A stretch of DNA of 64,000 nt from contig NZ_JAEQNB010000001.1 of NCBI RefSeq assembly GCF_016722965.1, positions 957,344 through 1,021,343 on the forward strand, written 5' to 3'. Position numbers and translations under genes: made by a program. The DNA comes from Tumebacillus amylolyticus (GTDB lineage Bacteria > Bacillota > Bacilli > Tumebacillales > Tumebacillaceae). A model generated the notes under the pieces. That model searched no databases. It worked only from the letters and a program-made list of their open reading frames with translations, and had not been told where the DNA came from. Positions 16,802 to 24,191 of the stretch are shown here, piece by piece. Position 1 is the stretch's first letter. The number at the start of each line of letters is the position of its first letter.

Positions 16802-17239
16802 TTATTTTTTCGTATTCACGACAAGGCTGCCGTCAACGAAGAGTTTCCACTCTCCATTTTCTTTTACCATCGGTAGTGAGATCGGAACCCAACCTTTTTG
16901 GAATACGTCAGAGTAATGTTCGAAATTGACTTGATAGGTACCGCTGGATACTTCCTCTACGCTGATAAACTTCAATTGTTCATGTTGCTCCAAAGCCGTT
17001 TTGATGAAACTCTCGTAATTCGCATGCAGTTCTGCATCGTTCTGAGCGCGAGTGTCCTTAACGTGATTCATCAACTCATCGATGTCGTGATTCGTAAAGG
17101 CTTCGACATAGTCCTGAGCAGCCTTGATTACTACTTTCTTCTCTTCCTGAGTTGCGTAGACCGAGCCACTCCAACCAATCCCTATCGCCAGAACTCCAAG
17201 TGACAATGCAAGAGTAATGAGTTTGCTTGTACGTTGCAA
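16802..17239 (-). CDS. Secreted NTF2-like protein downstream of HTH-TPR regulator
   Basis: The product (145 residues from a TTG at 17239; a GTG at 17248 or TTG at 17242 are alternatives) has a signal peptide ending near SVYA. The mature part begins AAQDYVEAFTNHDIDELM and ends NGEWKLFVDG, the pattern of small NTF2/SnoaL-like or DUF4829-like domains. AGAGGTG at 17246-17252 best fits the 17239 start. The gene lies 24 bases after the stop of the RRNPP-type regulator at 17264 and is probably cotranscribed with it. A similar regulator/secreted-NTF2 arrangement recurs at 48414-50557. Confidence 0.7.
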   Translation of the reverse strand: MQRTSKLITLALSLGVLAIGIGWSGSVYATQEEKKVVIKAAQDYVEAFTNHDIDELMNHVKDTRAQNDAELHANYESFIKTALEQHEQLKFISVEEVSSGTYQVNFEHYSDVFQKGWVPISLPMVKENGEWKLFVDGSLVVNTKK

Positions 17240-17263
17240 CAAGTACACCTCTTTTATTTGGTA

Positions 17264-18394
17264 TTAGAAATTAGAATTCAACAAATAAATGGATATTCCT
17301 GTATTTTCGCTATGTAATCCCAAGACAGGCTGTGGGTAGAGTTTGAGGAGGTGTTTCGGGGTGCGTGCAAATGGTGGATTGTGCGTGGTGAGGTGGATGC
17401 CCTTCGTTTTCATTTTCTCTAGCGTCTCGGCCCTTGCATGGAGGAGCATGACGCAGGCTTCTCGGTAGTCTCCCTGATCGGCGCGAAGTCGGGCGAGGGT
17501 GGAGATGTCGTCGGCGGGGAGATTGGTTTTGGTATGTAGTTGGGTAGCTTCCATGCGATTGCGCCGGGCTTCGACCCGGTGGTGGTGCAGGTCTTGCAAA
17601 TGCCGGGCACGGTCTGCGTAGTGGATCGCTTTGGTGTAGATCCCCTTTTGGTGAAACTCTTTCGCGAGGTGGAGGCAGGTCTTGGCTTGGTCGAGGAGAG
17701 AAGGTCTGGAACCGGCAGACGGTGCCGCCAGATTGACCAGTTCGAGGGCTCGGTCCGTTTGCCCGAGCTTGTCGTGTGCCTCTGCGAGAGTAAGCAACAG
17801 GGAGTTCGTGAAGTCGAGATCGGGATGCTCCTGCGTCGTGAGGATCGCGACGGCCTTCTCGAAAACCGGAATGGCTTTGTCATAGCGCTTGGCTTGCGTC
17901 AGGAGGAGTCCCTGCGCTTCCAGCAACCGTGCCTGCAAGTCCGGGTCTTCGGGAACACCCGCCGCCCGCAGCAGTTGCTCGGCCTCCGCGAGCTTCCCGA
18001 GATGGAGGTAGCAATGGACCAAGTCCACCAGCAAGGGGATGGAATCTCCATAGGTGCCGCGGGCGTTCAGCAAGTCTTGGAGATAATGCATGGCATGGGT
18101 GTACTTGCGTGCCCCCATGTACGCCTTGGCGAGGAAGTAGGAGAGAGTACCGGCCGAGTGTTTTTTGTTCTCGAAAAAAAAGTTCACGTCGACCTTCAGG
18201 CGTTTTGCCACTTCGGTCAGCAGGTCAAGAGACGGTCTCGCCTTGCCTGTTTCCACTTGGGAGATCATGCTCGCGGTACACAATCCCCGCGCCAAGTCCC
18301 CCTGTGTCAGACCTCGGATCTCGCGCAACTCCTTAATGAGAGTGCCGAGCACGACCAAGTCCTTTAAGCTTGAAGAGTTTGCGAGACGGTTCAT
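17264..18394 (-). CDS. XRE-family HTH-TPR regulator (RRNPP type)
   Basis: The 376-residue protein begins with an XRE helix-turn-helix (residues 15-70: LIKELREIRGLTQGDLARGL, then SMISQVETGKARPSL). About 280 residues of TPR-like helical pairs follow (for example AKRYDKAIPVFEKAV, LGQTDRALELVNLA). This is the layout of PlcR/NprR/Rgg-type regulators, whose TPR domain binds a secreted peptide taken up by Opp. The start follows AGGAGGTAGACC and overlaps the preceding XRE gene by 62 bases. No short pro-peptide gene follows; instead a secreted NTF2-like protein does. Confidence 0.82.
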   Translation of the reverse strand: MNRLANSSSLKDLVVLGTLIKELREIRGLTQGDLARGLCTASMISQVETGKARPSLDLLTEVAKRLKVDVNFFFENKKHSAGTLSYFLAKAYMGARKYTHAMHYLQDLLNARGTYGDSIPLLVDLVHCYLHLGKLAEAEQLLRAAGVPEDPDLQARLLEAQGLLLTQAKRYDKAIPVFEKAVAILTTQEHPDLDFTNSLLLTLAEAHDKLGQTDRALELVNLAAPSAGSRPSLLDQAKTCLHLAKEFHQKGIYTKAIHYADRARHLQDLHHHRVEARRNRMEATQLHTKTNLPADDISTLARLRADQGDYREACVMLLHARAETLEKMKTKGIHLTTHNPPFARTPKHLLKLYPQPVLGLHSENTGISIYLLNSNF

Positions 18395-18638
18395 GGTCTA
18401 CCTCCTTGCCGGGGTGGCTTTGTGGGTCGTGTTCTACGATTTCAAAGATGTCGTCGAAGTTGCAGTCCAAGACGGCGCAGATCATCTTGGCATTGGGGGC
18501 GCTGACGTTGCGGGTGCCGTTTTCCACTTGGGAGAGGAACGCGCTGCTGAGTTGGGTTTGCTCCCCGAGACTTCGTTGGGTGAAGCCGGCGATGGCTCGG
18601 GTTTTTTTGAGGTTCGGTTTTTTGGCTTTGATAAGCAT
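18333..18638 (-). CDS. Small XRE-family DNA-binding protein
   Basis: The 101-residue protein is an XRE helix-turn-helix domain (residues 8-68: LKKTRAIAGFTQRSLGEQTQ, AFLSQVENGTRNVSAPNAKM) with a short tail. The start follows GGAGG. Its end overlaps the next regulator gene by 62 bases in another frame, so the two are translated from one transcript. It may act as a heterologous partner or antagonist of the larger regulator; this is inference. Confidence 0.78.
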   Translation of the reverse strand: MLIKAKKPNLKKTRAIAGFTQRSLGEQTQLSSAFLSQVENGTRNVSAPNAKMICAVLDCNFDDIFEIVEHDPQSHPGKEVDHEPSRKLFKLKGLGRARHSH

Positions 18639-18752
18639 GGGGGGTGTCCTCCGGTGGAAGGTGGGTGGTTGGGGAGGGAAGTGAGTTCATGTAATCGCCA
18701 CCTTTTGTTATTGTTGATGCTGGTTATGTTTATTTATTGCTGTGAAAATAAT

Positions 18753-18783
18753 AAACCACCTCTGGGCGTGAGAGGTGGTTTTA
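18753..18783. terminator. Hairpin terminator
   Basis: AAACCACCTCT pairs perfectly with AGAGGTGGTTT around a seven-base loop. It lies between the pro-peptide transcription unit and the small XRE gene. Confidence 0.7.
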
Positions 18784-18854
18784 GTCTGTAAGTAAGTTGC
18801 CGTATCGGAAAAAATCCAACTGGAAATTGGTTGTCGCTTGATGAATTGGGCAAC

Positions 18855-18886
18855 AAAAAAAGCCCTCGTCAGGGAGTGACGAGGGC
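18855..18886 (-). terminator. Terminator of regulator/pro-peptide unit
   Basis: On the minus strand GCCCTCGTCA pairs with TGACGAGGGC, followed by seven T residues. It lies nine bases after the pro-peptide stop codon. Confidence 0.88.
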
Positions 18887-18894
18887 GAGGGGTG

Positions 18895-19017
18895 TTATTT
18901 GTATGCTGAGATGTGTAACGGATCTACCGGAATTGTTTCTGCCGTCTTGTTGATAGTAGCAGTTCCGAGAACAACTAAAGCCATAATCATAAGCCCAACC
19001 AAGAAAGACTTCTTCAT
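18895..19017 (-). CDS. Phr-like secreted signalling pro-peptide (40 aa)
   Basis: The ATG at 19017 overlaps the TAA of the upstream regulator (TAATG) and follows GGAGGGG inside the regulator's last codons, so translation is coupled. The product starts MKKSFLVGLMIMALVVLG, a clear signal sequence. It ends in a short polar tail (PVDPLHISAYK) and is followed at once by a terminator. Size, gene order, overlap and leader are exactly those of Phr, NprX or PapR pro-peptides of RRNPP systems. The mature peptide is probably cut from the C-terminal ten residues or so; the exact ends are not known. Confidence 0.8.
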   Translation of the reverse strand: MKKSFLVGLMIMALVVLGTATINKTAETIPVDPLHISAYK

Positions 19018-20204
19018 TAGAACCCCTCCTCTTCAAAAAAATCAGCTTTCGAATTTGAAAAGATACGTGCTCTTTCATAGTACATCAGAGCGGTTTCAGC
19101 GTCACCTTTCTTGGTGTAAAAGTCGACCAAACACTTACAAGCGAAATAACGTACCTGTAAACTTCGGTTCGAATCGTTACTTATGCGCTCTGCATAGGAG
19201 GGATCATCTTTTATCTTGGTATACAAAATTTGCAGTTTCCCATGAAGATCGGGATACTCACTTGCAAGGGAATCGTACTGTTCAATAACTTGAGCCGCTT
19301 TTTCGTATTCTCGTAATTTCACCAAGACCTTTACATACTCTTTGACCGCGAAAACTAATGTATGGTCATAGTTTTTGGCTAAACTAATAGCGGAATTAAG
19401 AGAGACCGCTGCCTCTTCATAATTTGCAAGAATGTAATCGCAGTGAGCTAGGTTGATAAAGGCTTTGCCAATCCGACCCAAATCATTCGCTCGTTTGTAG
19501 TGACCGAGTGATTGAACAGCATGAGTCTTGGCAAGTTCAAATTTCCGACGTTCCAAACACAGTTTCATTCTCGTGTATGAGGCGAGCCCTAAAGCATTTG
19601 GGTTATCTGGAAATGACCGATCTACTAGGTCTAAGATTTCTTCGGCATGACTGTACTCATTACGAATGGTGTATGTCAGCATTAGATTCGCCGTAATGAG
19701 ATGCAGTAAGTCTTTCTCATGATATTGCTCATACAAGGCTTTCGCAAAATCCAACGCCCGTAACCAAGTTGCGTGAGCATCATCATACTGCTGCTGAAAA
19801 AACTGAACACGACCGAGATTGTTTAGACTAACAGCTCGTTCCGTTGCACCCAATGCTACGTTTACCAAACGAGTGGCAAGATCGTATGCCCGGATCAACA
19901 TAGGCTTCGTTCTCTTATTGGCTCCGAGGATCGTCGTTAAATCCTGAACTAGGTCAACAGTATCCGTCTGTGTCAAACGCTCTACCGTGATGCCTAATCC
20001 CTGAACGATTTTCTGTGTCATCGCAGGAGAGATCGCACGCTCACCGGTCAGCATGATTCTCAAATATTCACGACTAATACCTAGCCGTTGTGAAAAACCA
20101 CGGATGGTGTAGGCATCCCCTTTTTCGTGCATGAGTTCAGTGATCCGTCTTGGTAAAGTTACTTTCCCAATCTCTGAGGATTGAGTCACTTCTATTGTTG
20201 ACAT
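19017..20204 (-). CDS. RRNPP-type HTH-TPR peptide receptor
   Basis: The 395-residue protein starts MSTIEVTQ at 20204 behind GGAGG; an upstream in-frame start at 20267 lacks a site. An HTH covers about residues 18-75 (YTIRGFSQRLGISREYLRIM, SPAMTQKIVQGLGI). TPR-like repeats fill the rest (SLNNLGRVQFFQQQYDDAH, AFINLAHCDYILANYEEAA). Its HTH differs clearly from that of the four GLCSVSQLSK-type regulators in this window. With the overlapping pro-peptide gene it forms a complete receptor/signal pair. Its length and gene order also resemble arbitrium AimR/AimP, but no phage genes are present. It is divergent from the defence block. Confidence 0.85.
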   Translation of the reverse strand: MSTIEVTQSSEIGKVTLPRRITELMHEKGDAYTIRGFSQRLGISREYLRIMLTGERAISPAMTQKIVQGLGITVERLTQTDTVDLVQDLTTILGANKRTKPMLIRAYDLATRLVNVALGATERAVSLNNLGRVQFFQQQYDDAHATWLRALDFAKALYEQYHEKDLLHLITANLMLTYTIRNEYSHAEEILDLVDRSFPDNPNALGLASYTRMKLCLERRKFELAKTHAVQSLGHYKRANDLGRIGKAFINLAHCDYILANYEEAAVSLNSAISLAKNYDHTLVFAVKEYVKVLVKLREYEKAAQVIEQYDSLASEYPDLHGKLQILYTKIKDDPSYAERISNDSNRSLQVRYFACKCLVDFYTKKGDAETALMYYERARIFSNSKADFFEEEGF

Positions 20205-20459
20205 GAGCGGTAATCCTCCGTTATAAGAGGTATATATACTTTGTTGATAAACCATGTGTAACAACAATTCGTCTATAGATTATATCATTTGTTTCTTGAT
20301 TGGAGTACATACTTTTGGTGATTACAATTAAAATGAAATGATAATTGTCGAATTGTAATGCGTTGATGTTTCATTGACGACCAATTTTGTGTGGTATATT
20401 GAAATCGTAATACTTAGAAATATGGGAATGATAAAATTTGTGTTAAAGGAGAGAGAGTC

Positions 20460-20978
20460 ATGATGAATTATTTTGCTACTTGTGCATTGGGGCTTGGATT
20501 AATTCTTATGTGCTTTTTAAGGATATCCAGTAGTATTTCAATCAATGGATCCTATATTGTGTGTGCTGCTTTGTCATCATTATTACTAACTTTTTCGGAT
20601 TTTTTGCAGTTTTTTAATGATTTGGAAGAAAACAAACAAAAAAGAGAAAGGCTTGAGGTGTTCTCGGCTATTTGTATCATTTTTTCTGTATTGTCATTAA
20701 CGGTTTTACCTTGGCTAAACTTTCTTAACGAGCATTCCGGTAATTTAACGATTTTAGGGGATGCAATTTCATTGGGGGCACTTGGCATTGTTGTCATCCT
20801 ATCATCAATCAAAGATATTTATTCTCAAGGAGAAACTAAGAGGTCTGTCATTAAAGAGAGAGATGAATATAAGCAGGAGATGGAGAAGTATAAGAAACTC
20901 TACGAAGAGTCGGTTGGAAATCAGTCATTGGATGCTTTTAATGAAGCCGCTGTGACTAATGAGACAGTTAATGGCTGA
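20460..20978 (+). CDS. Membrane protein with C-terminal coiled coil, unknown
   Basis: The 172-residue protein has about four hydrophobic segments (residues 3-20, 28-46, 66-86 and 95-115). A charged helical tail (KERDEYKQEMEKYKKLYEE, about 128-150) should be a cytoplasmic coiled coil. The ATG follows AAAGGAGAGAGAG. DNA here is strongly AT-rich compared with the flanks, pointing to horizontal acquisition. It is the first gene of the block that includes the helicase. The family is not recognised. Confidence 0.72.
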   Translation: MMNYFATCALGLGLILMCFLRISSSISINGSYIVCAALSSLLLTFSDFLQFFNDLEENKQKRERLEVFSAICIIFSVLSLTVLPWLNFLNEHSGNLTILGDAISLGALGIVVILSSIKDIYSQGETKRSVIKERDEYKQEMEKYKKLYEESVGNQSLDAFNEAAVTNETVNG

Positions 20979-21032
20979 GACTATTCAAGACGCTTTAGAA
21001 ATCCAGTAAATATTTATTGATAAAAAATTGTA

Positions 21033-21047
21033 TACTACTGAGTAGTA
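21033..21047. promoter_or_regulatory. Palindromic operator candidate overlapping a -10 box
   Basis: TACTACT-G-AGTAGTA is a perfect seven-base inverted repeat that overlaps TATACT (21031-21036), the likely -10 box of the 76-residue gene. A related sequence, GTATACTGTTGAGAAG, lies upstream of the helicase gene at about 21438-21453. Confidence 0.5.
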
Positions 21048-21089
21048 ATCCTTCCTTGTTGGAGTATTTGGTTGAAGGGAGGTGTACTT

Positions 21090-21320
21090 ATGCGAGTTAG
21101 ATTGGTTATTGACACAGTAAGAGATGGGGAAGTGAAAATTGACAGTGACCCCAATGGTATGGCATTAAAAATGACTGACGATGAAATACAAGCGTTAAGG
21201 GGTTCGGAGGTTATTTACGTAAAAAACTATGGCGTGAAACTCAATACAAAATTTTTGAGAACTACCTATGATTTAGATACAAAGATACTAAGTATAGAAT
21301 TAGCTGAGATTAGAGACTAG
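21090..21320 (+). CDS. Small protein, unknown function (76 aa)
   Basis: The ATG at 21090 follows AGGGAGGTG. The product is a compact, mostly beta-type protein (MRVRLVIDTVRDGEVKI, then VIYVKNYGVKLNTKFLR) without a signal peptide. It has its own promoter and terminator inside the AT-rich block, so it could be a regulator or antitoxin-like partner of the neighbours. No family is recognised. Confidence 0.65.
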   Translation: MRVRLVIDTVRDGEVKIDSDPNGMALKMTDDEIQALRGSEVIYVKNYGVKLNTKFLRTTYDLDTKILSIELAEIRD

Positions 21321-21342
21321 GCACCCTTCGGGGTGCTTTTTT
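21321..21342 (+). terminator. Compact terminator
   Basis: GCACCC-TTCG-GGGTGC is a UUCG tetraloop hairpin followed by TTTTTT, one base after the stop of the 76-residue gene. Confidence 0.9.
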
Positions 21343-21473
21343 AATGACATTTAGTAAAAGGTGACATAAAACAGGTAGAATATTTGAAGATGAAAATATA
21401 ACCAAGATGGGAATATTGAGTAAATTTATGTAAAAGTGTATACTGTTGAGAAGAATGGTGATGAGGTGATGTT

Positions 21474-23333
21474 ATGTATTTTAAAAATACGCCAGTTTTT
21501 ATTGAGGGTAACAGCAAGTTAAGAAGCCCACAAATCGAGGCATATCTTAAGATTCAGTCTCATTTTGCAAAATCAAATGAGGAGGCATTAGTAGTTCTGC
21601 CGACTGGTACGGGGAAGAGTGGTTTGATTGCAATTGCCCCGTTCGGAATAAGTTCAGGGAGAGTATTGATCATAACTCCAGGCAAAGTTACGAGAAATAG
21701 CATTGCTAAAACTATGGAAATACTCGAAGATAACTTTTGGATTAATACAGAGGTCATCTTCGACATTGAAGATAATCCAGTACTGTTGATGTATGATAAC
21801 GATGTATTGAACAGTGAACTGAGAGCTACAGATATAGTGTACACCAATGTACAAAAGCTGAATAAGTCTTACTCAAATTCTCTATTGAATCGTGTTGACA
21901 GAGATTTCTTTGATATGGTTATTGTTGATGAGGCTCATCACGCACCTGCAAATACTTGGCAAGAAGCCCTTACATACTTTAACAAAGCAAAAATTCTCCA
22001 TGTAACGGGCACACCCTATCGAGGGGATGGAGTAAAAGTTCCCGGAAAAAGAATTCATGAAACAAAACTTTCGGAAGTAATGCAACAACGATATGTAAAA
22101 TGGCTACGAAACAAAACACTGTCCTCAGGCAACATTTCCTTTATTATGGAAAACGGAACTATTCTTTCAATCCAAGAAGCCCGTAAATTAAGAGACGAAG
22201 AATGGGTTCAAAAATCAGTAGCTATGTCTGATGATTGTTCATTGGAAGTGATAAAGTATAGTATTCAGAAACTGAAAGAGTTAAAAGAGCTCTCGCCAAA
22301 TGTACCTCATAAGATAATGGCAGCGGCATGTAATATTAAACATGCTAACAGGTTGTTTGAGTTGTACTCAACGGAGGGTGCAAAAGCAATCGTAATTCAT
22401 AGCGATTTGCCAGATGAGGTTCAAGAAAAAAGATTTAAAGATATCGAGCTTCACAAATGCGATGTTGTAATAAATGTTGGCATGATGGGGGAAGGTTACG
22501 ACCACAAATATCTTACTATTGCTGCCTTGTTTAGACCTTATAGAAGCTTAAATCAATTTGCTCAAATCATTGGTAGAGTATTAAGAGCTATTCCAAGCAA
22601 TGAGATCACAAAGCATGAAATAGATAACAATGCACTTGTAATTTACCATAAGGAATTAGGGCTCGATGAGAAGTGGAAGTATTTTAAGGATGAAACTGAA
22701 ATTGCGAGCAAGTATGAAAAAATACGAGAAATAGAAATAAGTGAGGATGAATATGAAGAGAGAAAGTCAATATATGGCACAGCTATTGTTGAGGGGACAC
22801 TAATCGAGTATGATGATTCGTACAGCGATGCGATAAACTTCAACCATGAGTTTGAAAAAGCAAAACAATCACTGTCTGAAGAACTCGAGAAGAAGAAGAC
22901 TGACTTATTAAATCTCGGTTGGGCAGAAGATGATATTGATGAAGCTTTATCGAAACTAGGAAGGAAGCGAAGTAAAGCAAAGTCTGAGGAGCTGTCCAGA
23001 CTCTATAACGAGAAGAGGCCTTTAGAACGAAGAAGAAAAATAAGAGAACTTCTTAATGAAAAAATTAATCAAATATCGCTAGAACTTCTTGTTGAGTTTG
23101 ATGTCGACCCTAAAGGAACGAATCTGTTCTCTAAGTTTGCACGGTCTTTGCCCCGACATATTAAACCTAGTACTAAGAATGATGGTGTATTAGTTATTTT
23201 CATAAACACCAAACTGAAAGCTCGTTTTTCAGGTCGTAATGAATTGGATGTTGATGAGTTGATTAAGGTGGAGGAATACCTTGAAGATAGCCTCCTCGGA
23301 GAACTAAGGAGGATATTAAATGGAACCCGTTAA
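21474..23333 (+). CDS. SF2 DEAD/DEAH-type helicase
   Basis: The 619-residue protein shows the main SF2 motifs: Walker A LPTGTGKS (about 42-49), VDEAHH (150-155), TGTPYRGDG (177-185) and QIIGRVLRA (364-372), plus GMMGEGYDH (about 338-346) in helicase domain 2. It resembles the restriction-type or Hel308-unlike DEAD helicases common in defence islands. The C-terminal 200 residues are charged and helical (EELEKKKTDLLNLGWAEDDI) and probably recruit a partner. It overlaps the following 146-residue gene by 14 bases, so the two are likely a complex. DNA is AT-rich. Confidence 0.85.
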   Translation: MYFKNTPVFIEGNSKLRSPQIEAYLKIQSHFAKSNEEALVVLPTGTGKSGLIAIAPFGISSGRVLIITPGKVTRNSIAKTMEILEDNFWINTEVIFDIEDNPVLLMYDNDVLNSELRATDIVYTNVQKLNKSYSNSLLNRVDRDFFDMVIVDEAHHAPANTWQEALTYFNKAKILHVTGTPYRGDGVKVPGKRIHETKLSEVMQQRYVKWLRNKTLSSGNISFIMENGTILSIQEARKLRDEEWVQKSVAMSDDCSLEVIKYSIQKLKELKELSPNVPHKIMAAACNIKHANRLFELYSTEGAKAIVIHSDLPDEVQEKRFKDIELHKCDVVINVGMMGEGYDHKYLTIAALFRPYRSLNQFAQIIGRVLRAIPSNEITKHEIDNNALVIYHKELGLDEKWKYFKDETEIASKYEKIREIEISEDEYEERKSIYGTAIVEGTLIEYDDSYSDAINFNHEFEKAKQSLSEELEKKKTDLLNLGWAEDDIDEALSKLGRKRSKAKSEELSRLYNEKRPLERRRKIRELLNEKINQISLELLVEFDVDPKGTNLFSKFARSLPRHIKPSTKNDGVLVIFINTKLKARFSGRNELDVDELIKVEEYLEDSLLGELRRILNGTR

Positions 23334-23760
23334 TATCATAAGAGATATAATTCAGGAACTTGTTCATTTACGGCTAGATAAAGGAGTTAGTCCTCAGGAG
23401 TTATCAAACAATATATTTGAAGAAGGATATCAAGAAGTCCGTATTCAGAAAATATTTGAGGAAATTCATTGCATCTTGACTTTCGTAGACAATGACATGT
23501 TTTCCGACAAAAGAATAAAAATTAAATACAAATACATCTATAACCAAAATCAATATCTCCAGCAGATTCTAAACATCTCCAATAAAAATGTATTGAGTAT
23601 CTGGAACAGAGACGAGGAAGAAATGCGATTAATTAAGTTGATAGAAGATCAGTATTTGTTGATGGAGAAAACAAGTGACGAGTTAGGTGCCTTCTTGAGA
23701 TCTTTACCAGAAGATTTACAGACATTACTCTCTTATTCAGAATGCAAAACAGGGTGCTAA
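23320..23760 (+). CDS. Helicase-coupled helical protein, unknown (146 aa)
   Basis: This gene starts inside the last codons of the helicase gene (14-base overlap), a sign of tight coupling. The product is highly charged and alpha-helical (IIRDIIQELVHLRLDKGVS, EEMRLIKLIEDQYLL) with a basic central patch (KRIKIKYKYIY). No catalytic motif is visible. It may be a substrate or partner-loading subunit of the helicase. Not recognised. Confidence 0.75.
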   Translation: MEPVNIIRDIIQELVHLRLDKGVSPQELSNNIFEEGYQEVRIQKIFEEIHCILTFVDNDMFSDKRIKIKYKYIYNQNQYLQQILNISNKNVLSIWNRDEEEMRLIKLIEDQYLLMEKTSDELGAFLRSLPEDLQTLLSYSECKTGC

Positions 23761-23778
23761 TAGCTACCCTGTTTTTTT
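23748..23778 (+). terminator. Terminator overlapping the stop codon
   Basis: AACAGGGT and ACCCTGTT pair around the stop of the 146-residue gene and are followed by T7. It closes the helicase unit before the pyrophosphohydrolase/McrBC operon. Confidence 0.8.
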
Positions 23779-23866
23779 CTTAGTCCCAAAAAACGTAACA
23801 ATAGTAGATGCATAATAGAAAGTCATTTGTTATATTTAGGTGGAAATGACTAATAGAGGTGGAAAT

Positions 23867-24178
23867 ATGCCAACTTATAACAAACTAATCAGGGATCTTA
23901 TCCCTGTTATTATTGAACAAACCGGTCGGACACCTAGCGGCCGAATTTTAGGGGAAGAGGAGTTCCAGCAGGAGCTTCGTATTAAGTTGCAAGAGGAAGT
24001 TCATGAATATTTAGAAGATCAGAACGTCGAGGAACTAGCCGATATCATGGAAGTCCTATTTGCTCTAGCGAAAGTACACGGAGCAAGCGAGGAGCAACTA
24101 TTGCAAATTCGACAAAAAAAGCTCGAAGAGCGCGGGGGCTTTGAGAAGCGCATCTTTTTAGAGAACGTTACCGAGTAA
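23867..24178 (+). CDS. MazG-like nucleotide pyrophosphohydrolase
   Basis: The 103-residue protein begins MPTYNKLIRDLIPVIIEQTG, the signature of the small all-alpha NTP-PPase/PRA-PH-like family (COG4997-type). It has the metal-binding pattern KLQEEVHEYLED...ELADIMEVL (ExxE and ExxD), which hydrolyses (d)NTPs or related nucleotides to monophosphate and pyrophosphate. I chose the start at 23867 behind AGAGGTGG rather than 23840. It lies 13 bases before the McrB gene and is clearly in that operon, so it may tune nucleotide pools or destroy a modified or signalling nucleotide during defence. Confidence 0.83.
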   Translation: MPTYNKLIRDLIPVIIEQTGRTPSGRILGEEEFQQELRIKLQEEVHEYLEDQNVEELADIMEVLFALAKVHGASEEQLLQIRQKKLEERGGFEKRIFLENVTE

Positions 24179-24191
24179 CAGGAGGTACGGA

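Noticed and set aside
19017-20204. Receptor/pro-peptide pair considered as phage arbitrium system
   Set aside because: Layout fits, but no phage genes flank it. RRNPP quorum-sensing pair is the safer call.
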